This document shows, piece after piece, positions 36,751 through 45,545 of a DNA stretch of 64,000 nt. Positions within the stretch are counted from its first letter, which is position 1, and every line of letters begins with the position of its first letter. A model generated the notes under the pieces. The model did not search any database and was not told the origin of the DNA. It saw only the letters and a list, made by a program, of their open reading frames with translations. This DNA comes from Clostridioides difficile ATCC 9689 = DSM 1296 (GTDB lineage Bacteria > Bacillota > Clostridia > Peptostreptococcales > Peptostreptococcaceae): contig NZ_CP011968.1 in the NCBI RefSeq assembly GCF_001077535.1, positions 2,294,001-2,358,000 on the forward strand. Direction: 5' to 3'. A program made the translations under genes and the position numbers.

Positions 36751-36777
36751 AAATGGTAAGGGCGACCCTTACCATTT
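36751..36777 (-). promoter_or_regulatory. Intercistronic hairpin between rpsB and tsf
   Basis: A perfect 12-bp stem AAATGGTAAGGG with a 3-base loop and no T-run. It could slow read-through, protect the mRNA end, or act in ribosomal-protein feedback; function unproven. Confidence 0.55.
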
Positions 36778-36790
36778 AATTGTCAAATTA

Positions 36791-37504
36791 TTATTCTTGG
36801 TCTTCAGCTACTTCTTCCTCAGCACCTTGTCTACCTTCAATTACAGCTGTTGCCATAGCACCAGTTATTAATTTTACGGCTCTTATAGCGTCATCATTTC
36901 CTGGTATAGCAAAGTCTAATTGTTCTGGGTCACAGTTAGTATCAACTATACCAACTACTGGTATACCTAATCTATGAGCTTCTTGAATAGCTATGTTTTC
37001 TTTTCTTGGGTCAACTACGAACATTGCACCTGGTAATTCAGGCATGTCTTTTATTCCACCTAAGTATTTTTCTAGTTTTTCTTTTTCAGCTCTTAATTTT
37101 ATAACTTCTTTTTTAGGAAGAACATTAAATACGCCTTCTTCTTCCATTTTTTCTAATTCTCTTAATTTATTTATTCTTGTTTTTATAGTTTTGTGGTTTG
37201 TTAACATTCCACCTAACCATCTTTCATTAACAAAGTACATTCCACATCTTTCAGCTTCATCTTTTATCGCATCTTGAGCTTGTTTTTTAGTTCCTACGAA
37301 TAAGATTGGCTTTCCTGTTTCAGCTACTTCTTTAGTGAACTTGTAAGCTTCTTCAACTTTTTTAACTGTTTTTTGTAAGTCGATTATATATATTCCATTT
37401 CTCTCTGTGAATATATACTTAGCCATTTTAGGGTTCCATCTTCTTGTTTGGTGACCAAAGTGAACACCTGCTTCTAATAATTGTTTCATTGATATTACTG
37501 ACAT
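36791..37504 (-). CDS. rpsB: 30S ribosomal protein S2
   Basis: A 237-residue S2 protein of the small ribosomal subunit. Motifs: [46 protein letters not shown] and [14 protein letters not shown]. An acidic C-terminal tail ends [10 protein letters not shown]. An AGGAGGTAAG site lies before the ATG, and a second GGAGGTAT 20 bases upstream. It heads the rpsB-tsf transcript with a strong promoter at 37622-37650. Confidence 0.98.
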   Translation of the reverse strand: MSVISMKQLLEAGVHFGHQTRRWNPKMAKYIFTERNGIYIIDLQKTVKKVEEAYKFTKEVAETGKPILFVGTKKQAQDAIKDEAERCGMYFVNERWLGGMLTNHKTIKTRINKLRELEKMEEEGVFNVLPKKEVIKLRAEKEKLEKYLGGIKDMPELPGAMFVVDPRKENIAIQEAHRLGIPVVGIVDTNCDPEQLDFAIPGNDDAIRAVKLITGAMATAVIEGRQGAEEEVAEDQE

Positions 37505-37610
37505 ATCTTACCTCCTGGTTTTATACCTCCAGCTTGATCTTCTCCCTAAAAAACCATGTAATAGGCACCTTTTAAGGATCCCAATGCTGTGTGTGATTTA
37601 TTTTATTTTT

Positions 37611-37650
37611 TCACCTCTAGTAGTATATCACAGAGGTGAAGAAATAACAA
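37611..37650 (-). promoter_or_regulatory. rpsB promoter with overlapping inverted repeat
   Basis: Minus strand -35 TTGTTA (37645-37650), 17-bp spacer, -10 TATACT (37622-37627). An inverted repeat TCACCTCT/AGAGGTGA (37611-37618, 37632-37639) brackets the -10. The transcript leader is about 110 bases. Confidence 0.65.
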
Positions 37651-37710
37651 TATTTTTTCCATATTTTCTATTTTTATATTTTTTTGTGTATTTTATACCA
37701 TTTTTTGAAT

Positions 37711-38895
37711 TTAATTTGCAAATTTCATTTTTAATTTTGTTTTTAATGATACGTTATCTATACTATTATTACTTACTATATCTACACTTCCAAGTAAGTC
37801 ACCTGAATTAGTATAATATTTTATAATACCCATAGTATCACCTTTTTTAACAGGGTACTCTATATTTTTAATCTTAACTTCTGATTTTATACTTTCATCA
37901 CCTTTTAATATTGTATAAAGTTCATCTTTTGCTTTTAATGTAACCTCTAACTCTTTCATTCCTTTTATATATTTCTTACCAATAAAGCTATCTTTATCAA
38001 TTACTTTTTTCATATTGAAATTTTCTTTTCCATATTTCAGTAGAGCTAATGAAGCAGAGGTTCTTTTATTTTTATGGTTAGTACCTAATACAACCCCTAT
38101 TACTCTACGTTTTTTCTCATTTTTATCATTTTTATTTACAACCATAGAAAATGATAAGCAATATCCAGCATTGCCAGTATATCCAGTTTTTATACCATCT
38201 ACTTCTGGTATAATTCTTAATAATGCATTTGTATTGCTTTTTTCAAAACTTCTATCTGAATTTGTATATGTCTCCATATCAGTTATAGCTGTTACTTGTT
38301 TTTCATAATGGTCAAACATGTATTTTCCAAGAATAGCTATATCTTTTGCAGTAGAGATATTTTCTTTTGCTGGTTTTTTGGGGTTGCTTAAATCGTATAT
38401 TGGAAGACCATTTGGATTTAGAAAATGTGTATTACTCATTCCTATTTCTTTTGCTTTTTTATTCATTCTATCTACAAATGCTTCTTTCGTTTTACAAATA
38501 TGTTTTGCTATAGCAATTGCCGCATCATTTCCTGATACAATCATAAGACCTCTCATAAGCTCTATAAGTGGCACTTCTTCACCATCTTTAAGTTTATAAC
38601 TTGACCCTTTTACTGATGCAATAGATTTGTCTATTTTTACTTTATCAGTTTCTTTTACTTCTTTATTTTCAATAGCTTCTATTGCAAGTAAAAAAGTCAT
38701 CATCTTACTTAAACTAGCTAATGGTACCTTCATATCAGGTTCTTTACTATATAAAACTCTACCTGTTTCTTGGTCTATAAGTATAGATGTTTTTGAATAC
38801 TTGTCTACAGATTTATCATCTGCATATGAATAATTTGGTATTATAAAAACTAGAATCATGGCTAATGATATAATTTTTTTTAGTGCATTTTTCAA
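37711..38895 (-). CDS. dacF: D-alanyl-D-alanine carboxypeptidase (DacF-type PBP)
   Basis: A 394-residue low-molecular-weight class C penicillin-binding protein that trims peptidoglycan pentapeptides outside the membrane. A signal peptide (IISLAMILVFIIPNYSYA) precedes the peptidase S11 domain with SxxK (ASLSKMMTF), SGN (VSGNDAA) and KTG (GIKTGYTG). A beta-rich C-terminal domain (PBP5_C-like, about 300-385) follows. The start is uncertain: TTG 38895 has AGAAGGTGA at good spacing, while GTG 38904 does not. Transcribed in the same direction as, but apparently apart from, rpsB. Confidence 0.94.
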   Translation of the reverse strand: MKNALKKIISLAMILVFIIPNYSYADDKSVDKYSKTSILIDQETGRVLYSKEPDMKVPLASLSKMMTFLLAIEAIENKEVKETDKVKIDKSIASVKGSSYKLKDGEEVPLIELMRGLMIVSGNDAAIAIAKHICKTKEAFVDRMNKKAKEIGMSNTHFLNPNGLPIYDLSNPKKPAKENISTAKDIAILGKYMFDHYEKQVTAITDMETYTNSDRSFEKSNTNALLRIIPEVDGIKTGYTGNAGYCLSFSMVVNKNDKNEKKRRVIGVVLGTNHKNKRTSASLALLKYGKENFNMKKVIDKDSFIGKKYIKGMKELEVTLKAKDELYTILKGDESIKSEVKIKNIEYPVKKGDTMGIIKYYTNSGDLLGSVDIVSNNSIDNVSLKTKLKMKFAN

Positions 38896-38998
38896 ATTTT
38901 TCACCTTCTTGGATTATTAAGTATATTTATATTTAAATTTTCCCTATTTAGTCCAATTTATATCTAGTAATTAATACCTATCCATATTTACACAAATA

Positions 38999-40057
38999 TT
39001 ACCTTATCATTCTTTTAATAATCACAGATGCCCAAATTGCTCCTATTGTAACTCCAAAAAATACTTCTATACCTGCCAATGCTTTCCCAATCAAACTTGT
39101 AGCAACCATATCTCCATATCCTACTGTACTAAATGTAGCCATGCTAAAATACCATAAATCCATATACATTTTGAAAATCTCACTTAGTGAGTAATCACCT
39201 ATATTATTTATATCTAAAGCTACAAGTGTGCTATTTGAACTTTCTATGCCTACAAATAAGTATAATAAAGCAAAAACACTTATTATTGCTATAATAACTA
39301 ATAATATATTCCATGGCTTTTCTCCATAACCTGTTGTGTAACGTGCTATTTGGTCAAAAAATTTTTCAACTAAATAATCACTGAAAGTAGGATAATTAGA
39401 ACGTTTCATTATTTTACTACTATAAATTCTTTCCTTATAATAGTAAAATCCTATCATCTCATATTCTCCAATTTTTGTTGCTTGATTTCTAGCTATTCTA
39501 TAATTTATCTTGCCATGCTCATACTCACTTTTTCCATATTCAACATTCTTTAACACAAATTTTGTACACATGCTAAAAATTATTCCATCCATTCGTGGAA
39601 AATTTTCTACTTTATTAACTACCAAATCAGGTCCTTTAAATTTCACTTTTTCAAATATACGGTCATTTATATAGTGTTTACTAAATATGGTTCTATTAAA
39701 ATCACAGTTTTCTAAGAATACACAACCATTAAATAAAACTTTATCTCTAAATTCTGTATAGTTAAAAATAATATTCTTTTTAAAAATATATTTTTTAAAA
39801 TTTGCTTTTTGTTTAAATATGGATTCAGAAAAATCCAGTATTTTATAATTGTAAGTTAATATTTCTTCCGCATTAAATTCATTTTCAAAAACAAATCCAT
39901 TAAATTCACTTATCTCTTCTTTATGAAGAGTATCCATCATCAACTGTATCTCTTCATCAGACTTATTTTCTTTATGAAAGATACAATATCCAGAAGAATC
40001 TGCTTCTCTATGACATTTTTTTCTCTCATCTATTTTAGATATCCATTTACAATTCAT
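38999..40057 (-). CDS. Pentapeptide-like/K+ channel fusion protein
   Basis: A 352-residue protein. N-terminal Cys/His segment (CKW..C..YCIFH) that could bind zinc; residues about 50-165 show irregular pentapeptide-like repeats (FSESIFKQKANFKKYIF); then two membrane helices (about 255-275 and 325-348) flanking a pore loop with the K+ selectivity filter STVGYGD. So it is a two-helix potassium channel with a cytoplasmic repeat sensor. ATG 40057 is preferred over TTG 40084 because a GGAGG site lies between them. Ligand unknown. Confidence 0.85.
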   Translation of the reverse strand: MNCKWISKIDERKKCHREADSSGYCIFHKENKSDEEIQLMMDTLHKEEISEFNGFVFENEFNAEEILTYNYKILDFSESIFKQKANFKKYIFKKNIIFNYTEFRDKVLFNGCVFLENCDFNRTIFSKHYINDRIFEKVKFKGPDLVVNKVENFPRMDGIIFSMCTKFVLKNVEYGKSEYEHGKINYRIARNQATKIGEYEMIGFYYYKERIYSSKIMKRSNYPTFSDYLVEKFFDQIARYTTGYGEKPWNILLVIIAIISVFALLYLFVGIESSNSTLVALDINNIGDYSLSEIFKMYMDLWYFSMATFSTVGYGDMVATSLIGKALAGIEVFFGVTIGAIWASVIIKRMIR

Positions 40058-40270
40058 AAATATATATCCTCCAGTACAAAACAATTATTACTATTTTGTA
40101 TTAGTTTGGATATTATTTTATTTTATATACTTAAATAGTTACAAAATATATATTAGATTCTTAGTTTTAAATTTTTAATCTACTTCATTGTGCTTTTAAT
40201 TTGTTTCATATAAAAAATAATAAATTTTATATACTTTGATTTATTTATATATTAAATATGATTCTAAAAC

Positions 40271-40915
40271 TTACTTATCATTTTTAAGTAATTTTGTAAC
40301 TATATTTAATGCTACTAAATCATCCATAAATCCTATTGGGAACACGAAGTCTGGAATCACATCTGTTGATATAACAAAGTAAAGTAGCATACTTCCAATC
40401 AATAAATATTTCTTTATTGTAAGTCCATCTGTACAAAAATCAGCATACATTTGTCTTAATCTATCTGTAAATTGACCTTGTTTTTCAATAGAATCTATTT
40501 TTTTATTAAAATTATCAAAAAGTAATTTTTTACCTTCATCTGTTTGGACATATAACTTACACTTACTTAACTCTTTTTCAATATTTCCATTAAAGTTCTT
40601 ATCATTGATTAAATTTGCAAATCCAAGAATATCATCAAAGTTACTAAAATCACTATCTGCATTAAATATTTGATTATTGCTGTTTCTAAATTCATATCCT
40701 GAAGCTTTCAACAGTTCTTCTAGGTTAATATTTAAATGTATTGCCATCTTTTCTAAATGATTTATATTTGGCTTTTGTTTATTATTAGCTATACGAGATA
40801 TAGTAGATTTATCAATTCCACTTTTTTTACTTAGTTCTCCCATTGATAATTCTTTTTCATCTAATAAAATCTTCAACAAATCACCGAAATTCCCAACCTT
40901 ATTATTTTGTTCCAT
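40271..40915 (-). CDS. HTH (XRE) and DUF1232 fusion protein
   Basis: A 214-residue protein with an N-terminal XRE helix-turn-helix (about 10-65; SMGELSKKSGIDKSTISRIANN) and a C-terminal DUF1232 segment (about 150-205) with one hydrophobic stretch and DVIPDFVFPIGFMDD, as in DUF1232 proteins. The pairing suggests a membrane-tethered DNA-binding protein. ATG 40915 follows GCGGGTG; GTG 40924 is possible. It is divergent from the YtaF-like gene at 41103. Confidence 0.83.
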   Translation of the reverse strand: MEQNNKVGNFGDLLKILLDEKELSMGELSKKSGIDKSTISRIANNKQKPNINHLEKMAIHLNINLEELLKASGYEFRNSNNQIFNADSDFSNFDDILGFANLINDKNFNGNIEKELSKCKLYVQTDEGKKLLFDNFNKKIDSIEKQGQFTDRLRQMYADFCTDGLTIKKYLLIGSMLLYFVISTDVIPDFVFPIGFMDDLVALNIVTKLLKNDK

Positions 40916-41102
40916 TATTTTCACCCGCTTTATTATGATTGGTTTTATATTATTATATGATATGATTCTTTTGTTATTTAGGTGTTGTATGATGTTGGAA
41001 TTTTATCAACAATTTATTGGATTATCTGTAACAATTTATCCATTTTTACAATACTATAACTAATATAAGTACAAAATTTAAGAGAAAGGATGTTAATCTA
41101 CT

Positions 41103-41726
41103 GTGATTGAATCAATTTTATTAGTTACTTCTCTTTGTATAGATGCCTTTGTGACAAGCTTTGGATATGGTGTAAATAAAGTTAAAGTTCCCTTATATTC
41201 AAATATAATTATCAGCGTAGTTTGTTCAGCTATTTTAGCAATATCGCTTTTTGCAGGTACAATAGTTAGAGATTTTTTACCTCAAAATATAACAATGTTA
41301 ATATGTTTCTTTATTTTATTTTTATTAGGAAGTGCTAGACTAATTGAAAGTTTTTTTAAATCTTATTTTAAGAAAAAATCTATACACTCAAAGAATTATA
41401 ATTTTAATATGTTAGACCTTAAATTAAATTTTAATGTAAGTATCGAACCTGATGTCTTAGATACAAGTAAATCTAAAGTGCTTAAATCTGCTGAAGCATT
41501 TACACTTGCACTTGCTTTAAGTTTAGATGGATTAGCTATCGGTTTTGGTAGTGGCCTTGTAGGTGTGAATTATATACAAGTTATTCTATTTTCTTTAATA
41601 TCAAATATAATTGCAGTATTACTTGGTTGTTTACTAGGAAATATGTTTGTTAAAAACGTAAATTTAAACTTATCTTGGTTAAGTGGTTTAATCTTGTTAG
41701 TCATTGGATTTATGAAGATATGTTAA
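41103..41726 (+). CDS. ytaF: YtaF-like sporulation membrane protein (MntP superfamily)
   Basis: A 207-residue membrane protein with six helices in two repeats of three (VTSLCIDAFVTSFGYGVNK and LALALSLDGLAIGFGSG), each bearing the Asp-containing motif of the MntP/LysE-like manganese exporters. A central hydrophilic loop of about 45 residues matches YtaF. YtaF is linked to sporulation in Bacillus; the transported ion, if any, is not proven. The start is GTG 41103 with a somewhat distant AAAGGA. Ends at a strong terminator. Confidence 0.85.
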   Translation: MIESILLVTSLCIDAFVTSFGYGVNKVKVPLYSNIIISVVCSAILAISLFAGTIVRDFLPQNITMLICFFILFLLGSARLIESFFKSYFKKKSIHSKNYNFNMLDLKLNFNVSIEPDVLDTSKSKVLKSAEAFTLALALSLDGLAIGFGSGLVGVNYIQVILFSLISNIIAVLLGCLLGNMFVKNVNLNLSWLSGLILLVIGFMKIC

Positions 41727-41727
41727 T

Positions 41728-41773
41728 AAGAAAGCAATCTAAAGATAAACTTTTCTCTTTAGATTGCTTTCTT
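41728..41773. terminator. Bidirectional terminator
   Basis: AAGAAAGCAATCTAAAGA pairs perfectly with its complement around an 8-to-10-base loop, T-run after. It lies between convergent ytaF and the mutS2-like gene. Confidence 0.88.
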
Positions 41774-41788
41774 TTGTGCTTTTTATAT

Positions 41789-43699
41789 TTATTTTCTATT
41801 CTCTCTAATTTCTTTCTGAATCTTTTTAAGAGCTTTTTTTGAACCTCTTTGAATATCTTTTTCTAATTTTCTTTCTTTAAAACTAGTAAATAATACATCT
41901 AAATCATACCCTTCTGGATACAATTCTGATGCTTTTATGCTAAGTTGTAATCTTTTTATATTTACTGAAATAAAATTATCATTAAACAATACTTCTACAT
42001 TATTAAACTTGTCCATAGGCTTATATACAATTCCAAAATCATCTTCATCTAGTAATTTTACCTTATCCCCTACATTATAATCTGTATAGTTTAAAATGAC
42101 TTCAGAACTATTTTTATCTTCAATATTAGATTGTAGCTTACTTCTTTTAACTAAATCTAAATTGTAGTTTCTATCAATTACATATTCTTTAGCTCTATCT
42201 AAAACTCTATTTTTTATTCCCATTTTTTTAGAAATAAAAAGAGCATTACTATCTTCAGATTTTCCAATAGTTAACTTATACAATGGTTCTAACGTTTCTT
42301 TATCAAACATCATACCAGCATTTTCAAATTCTGGATGCAATGTAGCAAACTTTTTTATCTCTCCATAATGAGTTGATGCTATAGTTATACATCCCATTTT
42401 GTAAAACTCTTCTAATAATGATATTGCTAAACCAGCTCCTTCATTAGGTTCAGTTCCACTTCCTATTTCATCAAACAGAACAAGAGTAGAATTATTTGAT
42501 AAACTCATAATCTCTGCAATATTTTTTATATGTGATGAAAAAGTACTTAAGGCATTTTCAATACTTTGATTATCCCCTATATCTACAAAAACTTTTTCAA
42601 ATACACTAAATTCACTACCTTCTTTTGCAGAAATATCAAATCCACATTGAACCATTAAAGTTAGTAAACCAACAGTCTTAAGGGTTACAGTTTTTCCTCC
42701 TGCATTAGGACCTGTTATTATAAGACTTCTATAATTTTTGCCTATTTCAAAATCTAAAGGTACTGCATCTCCTGTTAGAAGTGGATGTTTACCTTTAATT
42801 ATTTTTATATAGCCATTATTATTTATTTTTGGAGTAATTCCTTTTATTTTTTGACTATACTTAGCTTTTGCAAATACCATATCGTATTCTGAAAGTATCT
42901 CTATATTTAATTTTATCTGACTTATCTTCTCAAATATAAGTTCTGTTAAATAAGATAATATTTTGTATTCTTCAATAGTTTCATCAGCTTTTAGCATAGT
43001 TAACTCTGTACTTAAATTTGAAACACTAATAGGTTCAATAAATACAGTATTTCCTTTTGATGATGTATCTAATATAGTACCATTAACTTCATTTTTATAA
43101 GAAGATTTAATTGGTATTACATATCTATCATTTCTTTTACTTATTATAAACTCTTGTATATACTTTTTATTTACAGTTGATGTTATAAATTTATTTAATC
43201 TATCTTTTATCTTTCCTTCTGTAATTTCTATATTTCGTCTTATCTTTTTTAATTCTTTACTAGCATTAGAATCAACTTTATTAGATTTTATACAGTAATT
43301 TATCTCATCTTCTATACTTTTACATTCTGTTATATTTAAGGCATAAGAACTTAATGTAGGTGAATAAAATTCTTTTTCTAACATAAAAGCTTTCATCTTC
43401 CTACAACCTCTTAAAAAATCTTCAATATTTACAAGTTCAACAGGTTCTATTATCATTCCTTTTTCAATTTTATCTATTGTAGAACCTGCATTAAACAATC
43501 CTTCAAGTGGTATGTGATTACTATTTTCAATTATCTTTCTAGCTTCTTTATTTTCTGCTAATTTCCTTCTTACTACTCCAATATTCCCACTAGGAGTTAA
43601 TTTATCTATTAAATTTTTTCCTAGTGAACTTACACAATGTATTTTTATTAATTCTTTAACTTCATTTAGTTGTAATCTTTCAAATGTATTACTATTCAT
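41789..43699 (-). CDS. MutS2-like ATPase lacking the Smr domain
   Basis: A 636-residue MutS-family protein. The N-terminus (FERLQLNEVKELI, SLGKNLIDKLTPS) and the clamp/lever region look like MutS2; the ATPase core has GPNAGGKTVTLKT, LVLFDEIGSGTEPNEG and ASTHYGEIK. Usual MutS2 is about 780-790 residues with a KOW-like region and C-terminal Smr nuclease; here the sequence ends with a basic tail (KKALKKIQKEIRENRK). MutS2 acts on recombination intermediates and on collided ribosomes. A leader ORF and alternative hairpins precede it (43781-43869). A second full MutS2 may exist elsewhere. Confidence 0.88.
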   Translation of the reverse strand: MNSNTFERLQLNEVKELIKIHCVSSLGKNLIDKLTPSGNIGVVRRKLAENKEARKIIENSNHIPLEGLFNAGSTIDKIEKGMIIEPVELVNIEDFLRGCRKMKAFMLEKEFYSPTLSSYALNITECKSIEDEINYCIKSNKVDSNASKELKKIRRNIEITEGKIKDRLNKFITSTVNKKYIQEFIISKRNDRYVIPIKSSYKNEVNGTILDTSSKGNTVFIEPISVSNLSTELTMLKADETIEEYKILSYLTELIFEKISQIKLNIEILSEYDMVFAKAKYSQKIKGITPKINNNGYIKIIKGKHPLLTGDAVPLDFEIGKNYRSLIITGPNAGGKTVTLKTVGLLTLMVQCGFDISAKEGSEFSVFEKVFVDIGDNQSIENALSTFSSHIKNIAEIMSLSNNSTLVLFDEIGSGTEPNEGAGLAISLLEEFYKMGCITIASTHYGEIKKFATLHPEFENAGMMFDKETLEPLYKLTIGKSEDSNALFISKKMGIKNRVLDRAKEYVIDRNYNLDLVKRSKLQSNIEDKNSSEVILNYTDYNVGDKVKLLDEDDFGIVYKPMDKFNNVEVLFNDNFISVNIKRLQLSIKASELYPEGYDLDVLFTSFKERKLEKDIQRGSKKALKKIQKEIRENRK

Positions 43700-43780
43700 T
43701 ATTTTTTCTCCTTTATTTATAAGTTATCGTCTTTTAAATCACCCTATCATTTACTTTGATAATAGTTATTTTGCGAACAA

Positions 43781-43833
43781 CTTAATAAATAAGGAGTTAT
43801 TATATATCAAACTCCTTATTTATTAAGAAGTTT
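43781..43833 (-). promoter_or_regulatory. Candidate attenuator before the mutS2-like gene
   Basis: Terminator-like stem: 43781-43798 with 43810-43827, 18 bp perfect. Alternative stem: 43824-43833 with 43809-43818, 10 bp with one G-U pair and loop AUAAA. Both use the segment UAAGGAGUU, so they exclude each other. The leader ORF stop codon lies inside it. Confidence 0.45.
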
Positions 43834-43869
43834 AACTCCGGACTCATTAATGTTAGTATTTTTTTTCAT
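43816..43869 (-). CDS. Candidate leader peptide (17 aa) of the mutS2-like gene
   Basis: MKKNTNINESGVKLLNK, with a good AAAAGGAG site nine bases before the ATG. The ORF ends within the attenuator stem described at 43781-43833, about 115 bases before the mutS2-like start. It is too short for a conserved domain. Translation and regulatory use are inferred from the ribosome-binding site and the overlap with the alternative hairpins. Confidence 0.45.
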   Translation of the reverse strand: MKKNTNINESGVKLLNK

Positions 43870-43923
43870 AAAACACTTCTCCTTTTCTATCCTTATTTAA
43901 ACACTTATATCAGTGCTTCTAAT

Positions 43924-43953
43924 ATTATTCCATAAATTATATATTTATGTCAA
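43924..43953 (-). promoter_or_regulatory. Promoter of the leader/mutS2-like transcript
   Basis: Minus strand TTGACA (43948-43953), 18-bp spacer, AATAAT (43924-43929), about 55 bases before the leader ORF. The rest of the gap 43870-44232 contains the rtcB terminator and no gene. Confidence 0.55.
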
Positions 43954-44148
43954 TAAAAATAATGTCATTAATGTTTTTGTACAGTGAAAATTTTTATAGT
44001 GAAAATAAGCTTATACTTTCATTTATATTTTGGAATCACTTATATTGTCATCAATTCATGTATGTGCAGTTTCCAATACAGTCTAACTTTGTAATCATTA
44101 TATATCAAAGAATTTAGCTCTATAAATTATCGTCTCTACAAAATAAAA

Positions 44149-44198
44149 AAATAGCTAATAATAAAACACTTTTAAATGTTCCATAAAATTAGCTATTT
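44149..44198 (-). terminator. Terminator after rtcB
   Basis: AAATAGCTAAT pairs with ATTAGCTATTT around a 28-base loop, with T-rich flank on the minus strand, 35 bases past the rtcB stop. Confidence 0.7.
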
Positions 44199-44232
44199 AT
44201 AATATAATTTTAATCTTTTTTAACTTTAAAAA

Positions 44233-45300
44233 TTATCCTTTATAAGTAATCAATGGCTTCATAGTTGCCACTACTTGAATAAGTTCATATTCTATCAAAC
44301 TTTCAATAATCTGCTCTATATTCTTATATGCCTCTGGAGCTTCTTGAAATAATAAATTTACATCATTACATATAATCTGACTTTTAAATTTAGTTTGTTT
44401 TATAGTATCTTTACTATACTTACTTTTAAGGCGAGATTTACAAACTGAACGAGACCATTTCCTACCTGCTCCATGTGATAGAGAATATAAAGATATCTCT
44501 GTATTTTCAGTAGGCATAACTATATATGATAGACTGCCTCTTGAACCTGGTATAATCACAGCTCCTCTTTCACTTGAAACAGCACCTTTTCTATGTATAA
44601 ATTTATCTTCCCTTTTCTCTACAAAGTTATGATTTATAGAGAATATTGTTTCAACATCTCCAGATGTACCTATTGACTGCATAATTTTTTTACTGATAGC
44701 TTCACGATTACGCTCTGCCCACATTAAAGCATTATCATGTTTTTTAATATAATCTATAGCTTTCTCACTTTCAACTTCAAGTCCATCTTTATCATAAAAT
44801 TTTTTTAAAATATCTTCTCCATAATTTCTTGACCCACAGTGAACTAACATCATAATATCATCAGATGAAAATTTTAATTGTTCAAATTGTTCTTTATTAT
44901 AAATTTCACTTATACATTGAATTTCTACAAAATGATTTCCACTCCCTATAGTTCCTAAATTTAAAATTGGACATTCTTCTTTATATGTGTTTTTTATTTC
45001 TATATCAGACAAATCTTTAATCTTACTAAGTGACTTAATCCATTTGTCTTTTTTAAATTTCTTTTTTAGAACTCCAGTTTTAAATAAAGTCATTCCGCAT
45101 CCTATATCATTTCCAATTATATGTGGATAAATAATATTTTTAGTCTCAACTGCTAAACCTACAGGTATTTTACCTGCATGTAAGTCAGGTAATCCTACTA
45201 CTCTTAAAATTCCATTTAACTTTGAAATATCTTCAAGTTGTTTCCTTGCTATATCTTCAATCCAACATTTATTACTTGCTATTATTTTTATATTGCTCAT
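44233..45300 (-). CDS. rtcB: RNA-splicing ligase RtcB
   Basis: A 355-residue GTP- and Mn2+-dependent 3'-phosphate RNA ligase that rejoins cleaved tRNA or rRNA. Metal and guanylate motifs: DLHAGKIPVG, GNDIGCGM, GSGNHFVEIQ, HCGSRNYG, NHNFVE, PGSRGSLSYIV and the guanylylated His in SHGAGRKWSRS. It is shorter than E. coli RtcB (about 400) but has all motifs. There is no adjacent RtcA or RtcR. A candidate attenuator and leader peptide lie in its 5' region. Confidence 0.95.
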   Translation of the reverse strand: MSNIKIIASNKCWIEDIARKQLEDISKLNGILRVVGLPDLHAGKIPVGLAVETKNIIYPHIIGNDIGCGMTLFKTGVLKKKFKKDKWIKSLSKIKDLSDIEIKNTYKEECPILNLGTIGSGNHFVEIQCISEIYNKEQFEQLKFSSDDIMMLVHCGSRNYGEDILKKFYDKDGLEVESEKAIDYIKKHDNALMWAERNREAISKKIMQSIGTSGDVETIFSINHNFVEKREDKFIHRKGAVSSERGAVIIPGSRGSLSYIVMPTENTEISLYSLSHGAGRKWSRSVCKSRLKSKYSKDTIKQTKFKSQIICNDVNLLFQEAPEAYKNIEQIIESLIEYELIQVVATMKPLITYKG

Positions 45301-45342
45301 AATTTGCTCCTTTTTAATATTCTCCTGCCTTTAAAAAGTAGC

Positions 45343-45401
45343 AAAAAGCTGTGACCTTTAGCCACAGCTTTTTTATTCTAAACTGTAAAAGCAGGTGGCT
45401 A
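45343..45401 (-). promoter_or_regulatory. Candidate attenuator before rtcB
   Basis: Terminator: AAAAAGCTGTG (45343-45353) with CACAGCTTTTT (45363-45373), T-run on the minus strand. Alternative: TAGCCAC (45359-45365) with GTGGCTA (45395-45401), which uses part of the terminator stem and loop, so the two exclude each other. It lies between a short leader ORF and rtcB. Confidence 0.5.
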
Positions 45402-45416
45402 TTTGTTAAAATACTC

Positions 45417-45452
45417 CTAGACGTTTAATACCTCATTATTTTTTGTTAACAT
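45417..45452 (-). CDS. Candidate leader peptide (11 aa) of rtcB
   Basis: MLTKNNEVLNV with AAAGGAAGTGG upstream of the ATG. Its stop is 16 bases before the alternative stem of the attenuator at 45343-45401. Layout and spacing recall ribosome-mediated attenuation. Translation is inferred only. Confidence 0.4.
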   Translation of the reverse strand: MLTKNNEVLNV

Positions 45453-45545
45453 AATAACCACTTCCTTTCATAATTTAAGACTACACTAAAATTTCTATGT
45501 ATATCCTTTATAGACATTGATTTTAAAATACTTAATATACAATTT

